64,000 bases of DNA from Brasenia schreberi (taxonomy: Eukaryota; Streptophyta; Magnoliopsida; Nymphaeales; Cabombaceae). The DNA is taken from assembly GCA_036023115.1 (NCBI GenBank), contig JAYKKT010000079.1, positions 17,013,501 through 17,077,500 on the forward strand, given 5' to 3'. The position numbers and the translations under genes were made by a program. How positions within the stretch are numbered: the first letter of the stretch is position 1; each line of letters opens with the position of its first letter. Positions 1-14,600 of the stretch are shown here, piece by piece. A model generated the notes under the pieces. That model was not told the DNA's origin. It worked only from the letters and a program-made list of their open reading frames with translations, and searched no databases.

Positions 1-705
1 TAATGCGTCTACAAACTAATAGGTTGCCATGATGGCCTCCTACAAAACAACAATACTCAACACTTTTAAGGGTTTTAACCATGAGCCAAATTTTGTTAAA
101 GATGGTATATCAACTCAAGGAGAGTAATGGTCTTCCAGAAAGTGTATTGAACTTGAGAAATCTTGTACTTTTATACATACGTGACGATTTCTAACAATGC
201 AACTCAAGGAAAGTAATGGTCTTCTAGAAAGTGTATCGAACTTGAGAAATCTTGTACTTTTATACATACGTGAGGGTTTCTAACAATGATGTAGCTCAGC
301 GGTACAGGATCTTGCTTGGATGATTCCACCCACCAAATGTCATAATGAATTCCAAGTGTCTTAAGAAGGATGACAGTTATAAATCAAAGGCTCCAATTCA
401 TGAACATATGGATGATTCAATGTCAACCAAAATGCCATTTTAAAATCACATTCAATACATGACTAGAGCACGAACATACTATCCATGCACATGGCAAACA
501 ACTAGATATTTTTTCAGAAGAGGTAGCAAGTCAAACCATGGCATATATCTAAAAAACTTAACAAGGTTCAGTCTCAGTAGACGAAGCTTCTAATCCTTGG
601 GACACTCTGGAGAACTTTCAACATGCAGATAACACAAGCAATGCTATTTCTTATTGTACTGCAAGAAAAAGATTAGTAGTTAATTAGATTAAAGTACGCG
701 GAAAC
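1..705. other. Intron of NUP210 (left edge)
   Basis: This stretch follows the donor site of exon 30 on the minus strand. I searched it for the expected C-terminal exons (a conserved DPPF..Y.KPW region and a PYSPEHL-like block) and saw none. Apart from the 89-bp tandem duplication listed separately, nothing else is recognisable. Confidence 0.6.
111..288. repeat. 89-bp tandem duplication
   Basis: Two adjacent copies, 111-199 and 200-288, begin with CAACTCAAGG and end with TAACAATG. They differ at only a few positions, such as GAGAG/GAAAG, TTCCAG/TTCTAG and GACGATT/GAGGGTT. The pair lies in a NUP210 intron. Confidence 0.9.
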
Positions 706-2551
706 CTGAGTTGTATCAGAAACTTATAGCCATCTGAAGGGAAATGCACATTTGTCAAGGCCTCTGATGGAGCATGAAGTATTACTGAATCTCTCAGCAC
801 TGTAACAGTTGTCTGCTGGTCAAGACTGGTACTTTTGAAGAAAACTGCCCAAAAGAGTCAAAAGATACAGAAGAAAATACCAAATCATATTCTTGAACAA
901 TTAATTGACAGAGTCTAATGATAATATAAACACAGCACATTTAAACATACTAATCATGCGAGTACCTTGTGTTGTACCTTCACCAAGTGCAATGGCCTTT
1001 CCAGAATCCTTTTCTACAGAGACGATGCTACTATTGGCACTAGACCACCAACCTGCTTTCGTACCAAGCATACCTGTCCAAAATCATAGGTTTAAAGAGT
1101 ACATGCAAGGCTTTAACAATAAGAATATCCATAGAAACAAATTTACCTTCCCCACTGACACTAAAGTTTATTCTATCTCCAACATGAAAAATTGGTTTAT
1201 GAGGCCTCAAATTGGAACGGACTAACACCTGGATCATATAATAATAGCATCTAAGTCCTATGTTTTGAAGAAAAAATAGCATACAAGTGATCCACAAACA
1301 CAATTTAAGAATTTCTGGTGCAGAACTATAAAATAAAAGCCCATCAAGAAGACAATCAATTAGATACCAGGATGTAGTCCTCCTTTGGCCAATTACTGGT
1401 CATTGATAACCGCAGAAGTGCTTTACCAGGATGAATACCCTTGACAATGATGAGTGATAAACTTAGAAAACAATCAAGTAGTTAAAAGTACCACAGCAAC
1501 ATGCAAAAAACTGGAACACCATAAGCCAATAGGATATTTCCAGAAGCAGACATATAAGCCCATAATGAACATTAGACATATTATGAAGAAGCAAAAGCTA
1601 CAAAGCCATGAGCTCTGATTAACCTTGATCTGCACAGTTCCATTTAACAATGGCACGTCATTTTCGGTATCTGGTGCTATTATGGAAATGATGTCAGGAT
1701 GGTTGGTACTGACAGACAATGAGACGACGCCAGCAGCTTCAAGAAATGAATATCCTGTAAAATGAGCATAGCAAAGAAAGGAAAAATCAAACATTTCAAA
1801 AGAAGATATCATGGTCAGAGAATTGGAGAAGGTTTATTTGGAAATGGATAACCAAAACCACAACTATGTAACAGAAGTGCCGCACCTAGAGAATCGTGGT
1901 AACTCACAACAAGACTCTTTGAGGCACCAACATCCAGATATATAACACGAGATGGGGACTTCTCCACATCTATTCTCACTTGAGCCACCTGTCACGAGAA
2001 TTAGTTGTGCATCTCATAACATCCTTTGGAAAAATAAAGCTCAACAATGACTTGCACAATGCTGTAGTTAAATAAAACACTGAACTCAACATTGCGTAAC
2101 ATAGATACAAAACTTCAAAAGCAATAAAAAGATAATAAGAAAACAGCATCTTCACGGACAACATTAGCAATAGGTGCTTCCATTCAATGTACCACAAGCT
2201 TTCTGTGACACTAAAAATGCCATCAACGAAACATCAAGCTACTTTGTAAAACAATCCACATGCATTGCACACACTGGAACAGATATAGCCAACAGATACA
2301 AACAAAAAAGTGAACATAACAACACTTGCCAGGTAAGCCTAATACTATACGTCCAGTCTTGGGAATCAGAAAAGAAAGAAAGGAACAGCCAAATGTAGAG
2401 ACAATCACATCAACAAGATACACTTACATGGTTGAGAGAAGGGACTTCATTGTTCTCCTATATCCATGGTTTTCGAAGAGAAAACTCCACTAGATCAAGC
2501 AAAGGTTACAACATGGGAGCTACTTTATATAAATTTATTTATTTATTTCTA

Positions 2552-2612
<61 letters not shown>

Positions 2613-5600
2613 GTACATATACAGGTATCCCTAAAAAAGAAAGAAAATTATCCTTAGAAATAAAATTCGGCTTGACATCTAACTCCATCAGATAGAAATA
2701 CCCTTCATTAAAATCAGCTCTTTCACGTAGTGATTCTGATTTGCGTTAATTAGCTAATTACTGACCCAATAATGCAGGCATTTCTTTTCTGCTTATTCTA
2801 AATATTTCAGAGACATGGAGACCTGTGAATTTGCAACCATAGATCACCATAAAAAGCAAGCTTGAAGCTACTTTGTGTATAACTGTATATTGCTGTGAAG
2901 TTTTGCCACATCTCCCAAGTGAAATTGCACAGAATTTTAGATTTTTCCAAACACATCAGACTGATGATGGTTAACACAGACTAGGCTAGACAGTAGCCAT
3001 TACCTGGTATAACATATGAAGAGTGAAGAAAGTATATGAGAGGGTGTAGTCCTTATTCAAGTAATAATTTAGACTAATGCATTCATATCATAGGAATCCA
3101 ATAAAATGAGTAGACCATAATAACAATTACGCTATCACCCCGTAGCAGCATAGCTCATTGGGTAGAGGGGGCAGCTCTCTGACAGTAAGTCTGGAGCACA
3201 ATATATGGCGTGCATCTCTTAGGGGTCTGCCTCACCCCACGTAAAGAAAAGGTTTAAGGTGTAATGCTACTAAAATTTGTAAAGCCACCAAAAATATCAT
3301 AACAATAAGATGCACAAGTAACAACACCACAACAAAGACGCAACTTGGATGCCCCAAATGGACCTTTTACTAGAACACTTTAAGGGCATAGAATCCAAAT
3401 ATTTCTAGAAGAGTGTACCTCAGCCACCTTCACACATGAAGCAATTTCAGTTCGTCCTGTTGTTCGATCAAAGGCTTGAATACAGCCAATAGCTGTACTG
3501 TTAAATGTCTGCAATCTAGTCCCAACAATGTTGAACGGTTCCTGAACCCCCTTCTGACAAACTCGCATCACAAGGTAGGTAATCTTCCTTCCTTGCCCAT
3601 GGTGGGAAAGATCTCCAGAAGAAACAGGCAGAATGCTTTTTGTAGTATAAAAAGGAGGAAGAACCCAAGTTGCAGGAATACCAAGTGACAAAGGAGGATT
3701 GGGGACAACTGTTATTTCTTCAGAGGCATTATAAAAAAAATGGTGAGAGGTGCTACCGGAAGATGCAAATTCACAAGAGAACGAAACAGCAACATTTGAC
3801 TTCCCTGCAGATCTGGAGGTAAAAAAATTACAGTTAGAAACTCAAGAAAGAAAGGGAGAACCATTTTACAGACTACAAGCCCTCTTATAATTTGAACAAG
3901 GACAGAAATAATGCTCAAATCAGAAGCTAGAAAAGACAACCAGAAAAAATACACCTGACCAAAAAGAGCCCACGTGCAAGAGTGTGCAAGCTGTAGGTAT
4001 ATATTATATTTTACTATGTTTAAAAGTTGCCTCCAACACATACCCAGTCCCAAGACTTTCAAGTTGTCAATTAATAAGCATTATAAAACCAAGAAGCATC
4101 CAGGAATGACTGTCTCAGAGGCCAGCAGAAAGGCTCAAACTCCCGGATAGCCAATGCCAACTTTATAATGAGAAAGATCAATGTTATAAAAATTGTATCA
4201 TATGATACGATACGCAATATAGGCATATTGGTACCTGAACCGATGTGATTCAGGTACCTGTACCAAAAATTACATTTATCGCAACTGTATCACAGCGTAT
4301 CGTATGATACGCCGCGACACAGACACTGTATTGAATGATATACCTTGTATCGTATGATATGGTACAATATTTAAATTTCAATTTTTGTAAGAAAAACATA
4401 TTTTAGGTATATTTTGACCCTTCAAAATCAACTTTTTTGGATGTTCTTACATGTCTATCATTTCTTCTCTTCAAGAACAACTCCTTTCTCTCTAAAAATC
4501 CAATATATATTCAAGTTCAACATTCATTCATTTATCCTAAGTTTGAAAGTGAGGCTCAAGAGAGATGTATGCAAGTGATTTAGTTTTTTTTATGTTGAAT
4601 CTGTTGTCTCTTGATATGGTACATGTTCAGAAATTTTTTAATATTTAAAAAAATTAATTTAAAAATAACATGTATTATAAGATATGGTACGATACATGTG
4701 TATCAGTACCCCATGCGATGCGAGGTCTGATACGATATTTAAAACATTGAGTAAGATCATTTGCTCATTCAAATGGGTGTCACTGAAATTTAGGGATGGC
4801 CAATGTTTAACCACCTAACGACTGAAGAATTTACAGATAGCCGGGATTACTGAACCTTTCATATCGAAGTCTATCAGTTTTGAAGTGTTTACCATTAATT
4901 TGACTGAAGCTTGAACTAGTCTTACACTACTGGTTAGTTATTTATCAATGACCCAAATAAAAGAAAGGGATCAGAATTCAAAGTTTTAATGAGCAGACTG
5001 GATTGAACCCATGGTATATGTATCCAATGGAGACAGTAAGTATGAAAAATAGTACAAGTATATGGAATATGGAATAGATGGCCATCAATCTAAGATTGGT
5101 ACACAGTATATACCTACACACAGGATGCAAATGTAGATTAAGGTTGCAGTCTATTGTATATCCTTGCTGTACACATCCTTGCATTTTTATTTTGATTGCT
5201 AAGAAGTTAAACTGTAATTGCTCTAGTTTATACCTTTGCCTTAACTAAATTAATAACTTTGTAATGACAAGGACAACAAAAATAATGATGATGATAACAG
5301 GTAATCACTATATACTTGAAATGACAGCTTTACCCTTATTGTACTTGGAAAACTAGAAGATGCTAAATGTTTTCAATGATTTCAATAAAGTAAAAGGTTA
5401 AACATGTCACTTAATATGCTCTGAGTGGTTACTTGTGTATTAGATAAAAAAAGTATATGGTACTACAAAAGATTGGGAAACCAGGTACTGATCCATAAAT
5501 CAACTATAGGTCAGGCGTTAAAGGTAAATTTCCCTAAACTGCTACTTCTTTGATGCATAATCAAACTAATCTAAATTCCTCTGATTCTACTTAAAAATCC

Positions 5601-8600
5601 AATTCATTATCTATGAGATGTGAGTGAGACCCATTCTATAAAAGATAAGCTCCTCATTTTTTTGCAAAATTTTGTTCCACCATCTTGGATAACTGAAGCA
5701 CTTTTTTCATTATGGCATCAGGGGCACTCTACTGTCTAAAAATTTTAGTTTAGCATGGAGCGCACAGTTAAAGATGTGCAAAAGCCAGCAACCGAAGTAC
5801 TTCACCTGACGAAGAAACATCAAGTTTTAGCAGGAAAAGTATGGTATTTTCTTTTGTAGAGGATTGAGCTAGCATCAAAAACTTCTTTGAAAGAGGGAAG
5901 GTGCAATTGAGGTTCAGCAGGAAAGTTGTAGGCAGCTCACAAAGGATGGAAAATTGTTCTTTCCTTTCACAATACTTGTCTCTTCCCCTCAAAACCTAAG
6001 AAGATATTGGTTCTGAACTAGTCTTCTGTTTTGTGGCATACATTTTACTACAACTGTGCAGCTACACAACTACTAGACAGCCCCTTAGTGAAAGATCTCA
6101 TCAGTTCTTAATGTTTCAGTTTTGCCAATTGTAATTCTGAAGCTTTTGTGAGTAAGGCAAAAGTTCCTTTGAAGAATTTCATCTTCCTTATCTTGCACCA
6201 AACACCATCTATATAAAACATATTCCAGTCTGAATGCTCTCTCCAAAACTTTGTTGAAAGTATAAAGCCATAGGTATAATGTTGTGGAGAGGGGTAAGAT
6301 GATATTCTTTGGATGGAAGGTTGCGGTTTCTGGAAAACTATAATCCCTTTAACATTGGATCGGTTTTTTTTTCAGAATTAAGAGCCTGAGAGAAACTCAA
6401 GTCTTATTTATGTGGTTTTAAGAGTTGGGAAGGAAGTATGGATGCCAAACAACAGAATAAAAATGTCATTAGAGGTTAGTATCAGATTTCCAAGTGAAAG
6501 AATAATAAATAGAGGAGTTCCAAAAAGGTACCACCATAAGTTAGCAACATCAGTAACACATACAAAAGGGATAAGAGTAAAATTGAACCAAATCCAAAAA
6601 TCAAGCCACCTTCCATGCAATACATGGATGAACTCTAAAGGATCTTCGCTTAAATCATCAATCATTTTCATTTGGCCTTCACTTGAAGGAAGAAATTCTT
6701 TAGCTTTTTGGAAACTCAAAACCTGTAAATGAAACAAATTGAAAATCATTAGGTCAGTTAAGAAAATTGAACCAAAATTAGGGGGAAAGGATAAATGACA
6801 TTTACAAAATAGAAATAAAATATACAAATCCTGCAATATGGTGGAATAATTGCAACAAATCAATCCCATGCACAAACTTATTTACCTGCTCATTTTCGAT
6901 GGTCCATTTGTAATTCTTGCAGACCTCGTAGAAAGAGAACAGGTTCCCGTGCTGTAAGGAAACGTTAAGCAAGATAGTCCAAGATCTCCTTACTGATAAA
7001 ACAGAAACCAGCCAACTGATTACCTACCTGTGGTGAAATAGGGAATACCGGCAATTTGCAACCAATTCCAAGTTGATTAGTTTGAAGATAAATACTAATT
7101 GATGTGGGAATCCCCACTTTGACTTCCGCAGATGCTTCACATATCAGAGTGCCAACACTATCACAGGCCCTGACATGTATTATCTGAAGTCTCATACAAC
7201 CCAAACAAGAAAACATGTAAACAACAACTCTGCACCAGCCTTTTGAAAAGTAGGGACTTATAATTTTGGTTACTGACCAGCTTAATGATACAAGTAGACA
7301 ACCAAAAGAAAGATCACAGAAAAACTAGTCTGTAGCATCTCACAACGTACAGTATTTCCAGAAGAGATTGCAGAAAGCCTTCCAGAAGTTATATCAACAG
7401 TTGCACTAGACGTATTTGTGCTAGAAAACTCAATAACAGTTCCTTTGGTTGGACCCCCAGTGACCGCAAGCTATGAGAAAGCAGGAACACTAATTAGGCT
7501 AGACAGCACCATATAAACAGAATAGATCTCATTACTATCTTAAGGAAATACAGTTCAAACTTTTCAAGAGACACTAAAAACGTAACAAGAACTTTATAGT
7601 TGATACTGCATCAAAACATAGTTTCCCCAGATTGTTAAGCAAGTAAATCTTATCAATAGACGCCCATACCAGACTGCCTTTGATGAACTAACAGAACAGT
7701 AGAAAATGAAAGAAACTGATAATAGAGGAAGAGATTTTTGAAAAATTGTGACCATTAAAAGCACTGTGCCAGGTCGAGTTCAACACATCTATTAGTTCAG
7801 CAGGCTCATGCAATCAAAGTTCTAAAACGATGTTTGACAAAAATTCCCCAATTACCATTGGTGTGCAAAGTAGTAACATAATAACTGTAACTCATGATGA
7901 GAAATCAACAGTGACGCATCCTACAATGCCACCCACTGTGAATATTTCCCACCAATAAAAAATCATCTGTATCCTTGAATTTGTAAAACAACAAGTACTA
8001 TAACTCGATATGATTGATTAGATCAAACAAATGGAGAACATTCAATTGACCAATTGTTTGCACAATCCCTTCATCCGCAACAACAATACAAAATTAAGAG
8101 CAACCAATAGTATGGAGAAGTTCCATTCTTGCTTCGTTGACATTTTCCAAGAGGAAACAAGCCTTACGCATTTTACCATAACGCAAGCGCAACATTCTAT
8201 AGATAACGTACCACATAAGATGCCCCGGGTGCAAGGTAAACATCATTAGGATGAACAACCAGCGGTGCATAAACCTCCACTTCAATAGTTTGACTCATGA
8301 CTTCATGACCAGAAGCTTGCCTAGCACTAACCTGGATAACAAACATGAGATTATTCCATACTCAAGGAGTGAAGCCTATTACAACAACAACAACTAATCC
8401 TTTTCTCATACTAGATGGGGTCGGCTACATGGATTCTTTGTTTCCACATAGCCCTATCATAATTTGTAGAATCCATGGTAAATAAGTCCGACAAAGTTTT
8501 ACGTTGGCTGTCGGAAGCCTAACGCAACCCTCCTTTATCCGAGCATGGGACCAGCCATGCAAGAGTGAAGCCTTTCAAATTTAGAGAATCCAAATGACAT

Positions 8601-11600
8601 TTGAAATGTTCTGAAGAGCAACTCACATGAAACATGGTGACACCTAGCTTTGTAGCTCGAACAGAGAAAGATGGTTGACTGATTCCACCAGTTGCTGACC
8701 GTGATAACTCATCCTCAGTTAGAAGCTCAAGTAAATCCTCTTCGAAATGCACATGAACGTTCATGTATGTGTACTAATGGAAAAAGAAATGATTAGCACC
8801 AAAAAAGGAAAAGTCAAATCGAGCTACCCTGACCTAGAAGCACTTAGCTGATGCTGTCAGGCACAATTATCTGTTAAGTTGTCAATCCTATATTTGACAC
8901 ATTATGCAATAACAAAAACAGAAGTCTACAGAATAATTTTACCTGTGAGGAGCTGAACGTAGATCCATCATAAATTCCAGCCATAATATCAATGGATTTG
9001 GTAGTCCGCACCTACACCAAAGATCCAACACTCAATGAGTACAAAGGCTTATAACTCATAAAATGGAAAAGCTGAATACAAACAAAAGGACAACCATGAG
9101 CCTTATCTTCTCCGGCAAAAGTATCTTAATCCATTCAATATCTGCCACAAGAACCTACATTAAGAAATATTCAGTTTCTCGTCAGAATCTGTAGCCAAAA
9201 GCACATTTATATAAGTGAGAAAATGGCATCATCAATTCCTTTCCTCACAACAACCACATGCAAGAGTTTCTTCTTTCAATTGTGCCCGACACCCATTGAA
9301 GATCAGACAAGGAAATGTTCGGATTCGCCAAAACATGTTTAATTACCGAAAACAAAAAAAAAAAATCTTGGTCCACCATCTAATTGGAGAAAGCAGATTT
9401 AATTGACGGAATCCTCCCAAACAAGGATGGATAAAGGTTAATGTCAGTTATTATACCTCCAGTTGTGACATAGGATATACTACTAAAAATGACATTGGAA
9501 ACCAATGTTATTAAAATCGTATTGTATCGTATGATACGATTTTATCGTGTATCGTTTGAGACAACAATACAATACAGGACAAGTCCAAGTATCGCATTGT
9601 GCAATTTATCGTTCCGTATCATATGATATGAGGTTGTATTGTACGATATAGCTCAAATCGTACGAATTGATGCCGATTTTTTTGGTATATATACCCATAA
9701 TCCGAAACTCAAAATTTTGATATGCTTCTTCTCAAACCCTTTTTGACCCCAATTCTTTGCTCCCAAACCCTTTCTTCATCTTTGAGTAGATGTGACAGCC
9801 TTGGAAATTATTGGGATAAGTGAACAAATAGCTAATTATGACATCATATCATTTAAATTGTGCTTTTAATTTAAGAAAATTATTTTGTGTGCCTCAAATA
9901 GGACATTTACATAGTTATTACCTAAGTCACACAGACACTTCTAAGAGGTGGAGTGTCGACCTCGACACGGGTGCGACACTGATACCGTGTCGGTGCAACA
10001 TGGCAAAATGTCTGGATATTCCAAGAGGGAGTAATCCACGAAGACGATGAAACCGAAGACTCTTAGTCGACTTGTGACCTTATCTCCCATGATGACCACC
10101 TGAGTTACCTCACCATAGTTTCCAAAATGCTCCTTCAGCTTGTCTTCCATCATCTCCCATGAAACTCCGCCGATGAACATAGAAAAATATCTCAACACGG
10201 ACCTTCTTCACTTCCTTTTGTGGATATTCCACGCTTCAAAATCTGGTATCGATTTTTGAAGTTCGGGTCTTTTTGGATAAATGGGTCCGGATATGTGAAG
10301 ATTGATTTGTGTATTATGATGAAATTAGTTTACCGTTTATGTGTTTTGCTTTAATATAAAGTTGTGTATTTGCTATTGTCATATACTTATGTTAATTGAT
10401 GTCTCACTTATTGTAGCTTGAATATTATATACCCTAGCCATGTCGCTGCACCCAAAATTTTTGAAATTTTCCGTATCCCGCACCTGCACCCGTGTGATAT
10501 AGGTTATGACATCTCAGTTTTAGTTGTACATCAAACAATATAGGCACAGCCAGGCCATAAATAGTGCACATTATGAGAAGTCAGCAAAAGATCAAAAGAT
10601 TATGAAGCATATATAGCTCCTTCCTGTCTACTTCCCACATTTTACAATCATAAAGTAGGCAGGATTCATGTGATATACATGTTCTGGACATATGCATCCA
10701 TCACAATTATGCCATCTCCATCACACTCGGTCTTTATCAGAAAGACATTTAAACAAGAAAACAATCATCAGAATTAAATAGTTAAAACATGACATGGAAA
10801 TAGAAGTCAAAAAGTGCCTTACCATTGCAGAAGCAGCAATAGGTGGATTCACGCCAACATCTTCAACAGTGACAAGTGCACCACCAATCCCCCTAGCACT
10901 CAGCATTAGATGCACGACCTCCCCTTCTTTGGACTGCTGAACTGCTTCAATAACTGCTGTATCATTTACAGCATACCGAACACTTGATGTCCCACCAAAA
11001 ATCAACATCATCTCCTAAAAGTAGTAGTAAACATGAACTACACAAGCATTAATATAGAGAATATAACGGTGCCAAACATCTAAGAACAAAACAATGGTGC
11101 CAAACATCCAAAAGTTTTCCAGCTGAAAAGACTGATCTGCTGAAGTAATCCTAGAAAGTACAGCTGCAAAATGAGAAATAATACGATTCACAAACTCAAG
11201 CCATATGTAACGTAGAAGTGAACTTCAATAACTCATCCCCTTTGGTAACATGGACCTGCATTCTATATCAGGAACCAAATAGCAAAATGAAAAATCGGCT
11301 AACTATAGCACAAATCCAACTAAGTGCTTGAAATGAGCTCAGGGAAGAGTTCCAGAAAGCCTAAGAACAAGGGGATGCATATTAAGAAAGTGAAGCATGA
11401 GCTACTTCCAAAATGTGTGAGGACCTCCCGCCCACCCATGTTTCTCGCGCACTTCTCCTCATGCTTGCACGATGCTTCTTCTGTGCTTCCACCTTGCTTC
11501 CCCTCGGGCATCCTCTTTTGCATTGTGATTCTCATAATCTAATGCCGGTTTTTAATGATTTCCAAGATTTGCCTAAAACGGATCAAATTACTCCACATGT

Positions 11601-14600
11601 TGCTGCTATTCAATTCTTCCATTTCTTTTCATTGAACTCCCAAATTGATTCTGATGTTTCCCCCATATGCCTTGTAAAAAGCCACTATATTTACCCACAT
11701 GAAATGAAAGGACCACAAAGTTTTGCAATCCTGATTTGATCCCAGAGAAAAGGAAACCCCACCAGAAGCAGTGGCCAGTTCAGGCCTGAGTTCAAATGTC
11801 CCTTTGACTGCATTTTCACTAACGCAACATCAAAGAAGGTTTCAAGATATCCTCCCTCCAGATTAATGGACCAGTTGCCATTCAACAAGATCCATTCACA
11901 AATATTAAAGGTCTGCAAATAAGCCAAGCTGAGACTAATGTCTATACGTGGCTTGGCCTCTATCACAGAAAAATGAGCTGAGCTGACAAACCAAACACAA
12001 ATATGAAACGGTCTGCTGAAGTTCAAAAAAACACGAGTTTTTATAAAAACTTCATGATGAAACTTGAATTCTTCTTCTTTTAATTCAAAATTTAGTTTCT
12101 AATGTGATATTCACTGTAAAATTTTAATCTCTCTAACATATTACATAGATACATGTGAATAGTACATAACTACATATACTCCAGTATATGGGCCCATAGG
12201 AGCAGACTTGAGCTGAGCTGGGTCTACCCATAGCTCAGAGAATAAACATTCACAATCCAAGACCATCCAATCACAGAACAAACCAAGACAAGACAAACTA
12301 CAAGCTGTTTAGCTCATTTGGCAGCACCAAAATATTACCCTTAATATAGTACAGTCACGACTGTTTGATTCAATGACATGATCATTGAAGTCATCCAGAG
12401 AAAATCCACATTATACAATTGTCAGACTTGAACAAACTATCCATTGGATTTGCAACCATAGCAAGACCCCTATCAAGCAAAAGATGAGTGGGTAACTGGG
12501 AATGCATAGAATATTCAATTAAGCAACTGTGTGGTACCTTTGAATTTGGATGGTAATACAATAATAGAAACTCTGGATCAATCCGTAGAGTGGACACCAA
12601 CTGGAACATAAAGCATAAGCAGGAAAAGTATGAGATCTTTGAGGGGAAAAACATGAGTTATTGATTTTCTCAGTTAAAGAAAGCATACCTGTAACTGTAC
12701 AGCATCTGTAAGGACGTTCTCTGACCTTTCTAGCAGCAAAGATGCTTCTTTAAGTGCACCACTCATGGAATAAGAAAACCCAATTACTGTTGCACGAACC
12801 AAACACTGAAAAGGAAACACTTACATCCCTAATCAGCAGATCGGATAGAAGAAAAGGGTGGAAAGAAAACAATAGGTTAAGCAATACATAAAAACATGAA
12901 GCAGAAGTAGGAGTTGAATTGATGACCTAGAATGCCAACCTAGAGCATACAATTCTAGGTATGCTTTAGTGATTTCATCCATTAATAAAACAGTGCATGC
13001 CATATAAATATATTAATTGTTACTCAAATTCACAAATAGATTTATACAGTAATCAATAATATCAGATCAACAGCTCCCAAGCTTGCTGGAAAGGTAGAAC
13101 CAAATTATCAATATAATCCACTAGGGTTCTTCAGAAGCACTAGTACTACATACACTAATATAATGGAGTCTTGTGCCTTAAGTGCCCTAGAATATCAGGC
13201 CAATTGATCCCAAAATTGCTGGAAGAACAACCATGTAAAACATTATAATGTGTTTATAAATGTGATAGGATATCTCAAAAGCATCACTTGCATGTGCGCC
13301 AAATGAGGTCAGATATAGGAAAAGGATTCTACTTCAAGACAACATCACAGTTCATTAAGAAGTAACCTAACGTTGTAAGCAACCACACCTTGTTCCTAAA
13401 GTACTAAAAACCCAATAATATGTGCTCTAGCATATGCAAACTTATGCCACAAGTAACCGATGAACAAATGCATCACAACACACAACTTAGATGCATTTCT
13501 ATTTCCCTAGCAGAAAGATATGTGACATACAAAAGGACTCAGCAAGCATGCAGATCCACAAACATAACATCATGTGCAACTGCATGCACGCATACATAAA
13601 CAATTGCAACTGGATCCACAAAAAAGAATGCAAAAACAATCACAACTGGATGATTGCACATAGTAGACAAGCAAGAACATTTGAAGTCTGCAAGCATGAA
13701 TCGCAAACACCAAATTAAATTACAACCCCACGGAAAATAAGCTACAATTTTTTTATAAAGGCTGCATATACAATCATGTATCACTCAAAAAAGCGTAACT
13801 ACGAAAAGGTGACACTTTCATTTACCAGCCCAGAAGCATTATGCAGAAGCAAATCCTTTTCCCAGGAAGAGCCAAAATTTTCAGAACTTTTAACCATGTT
13901 CCACTCTGCGCAGTCACATCTTTCGAGCTCCCAATTTAAATTAAGTGATGATGAATTTGCAAAAGCCTTTCCAGAACTATGAACGCCTATACCAGCTACC
14001 CTGATAGAGCAGCTGTTTGCAACAGTGATTGGCATAACTTGAACATTTTCAGGACTACGAAGAGCATGAACTGCAGATTTTATTACACTTGGTGTATTCG
14101 CTGAAAGAAAATGTTGCAATCATATTAGTAATTACATGCAAAAGAAAACTAGAACGATGTAAATACCAAAAGACTTGTTTCACCTGGCTCATTGGCAATG
14201 ACAACCACAGAACTAGGTAACGCACAAGTTAGTAACACCTCTGCGACTGCTATAGCCGGTACTGGATGATCATTTCCAATTAAATTGCCACGAGAAAAGA
14301 TTAGTTCCTGCAATGGATTGACAAAAGAAAAGACAAACATACGTGTCATGCCAAACCACTGAAGGCTGGCTAGTCCACCGAGAAGGCAAACGGTGTGGAT
14401 CACAGAACAAGAATGTACAAGAAGCTGAAAACTGAAAGTGAAGTCCAGACTTACATATGTCCCCACAGTTTGGCAGAAAACATCATATAAAGTTTCCCCG
14501 CTAACAAATGAATTTGCCACATTCACTCCATTTTTAGGATGATCCAAGCCCCTGCCAACAATGTCTACAGACTCTTTAAACTCAACATCTTTATCCCAGT

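Noticed and set aside
3135..3250. tRNA-like stretch CATAGCTCATTGGGTAGAGG
   Set aside because: An A-box-like sequence is present but no convincing box B or acceptor stem pairing; not a tRNA gene, at most an old SINE relic.
11691..12026. Minus-strand open frame of 111 codons considered as a NUP210 exon
   Set aside because: The exons at 12600-12538 and 11014-10823 join directly in phase and match the family without it; the frame has no similarity to GP210.
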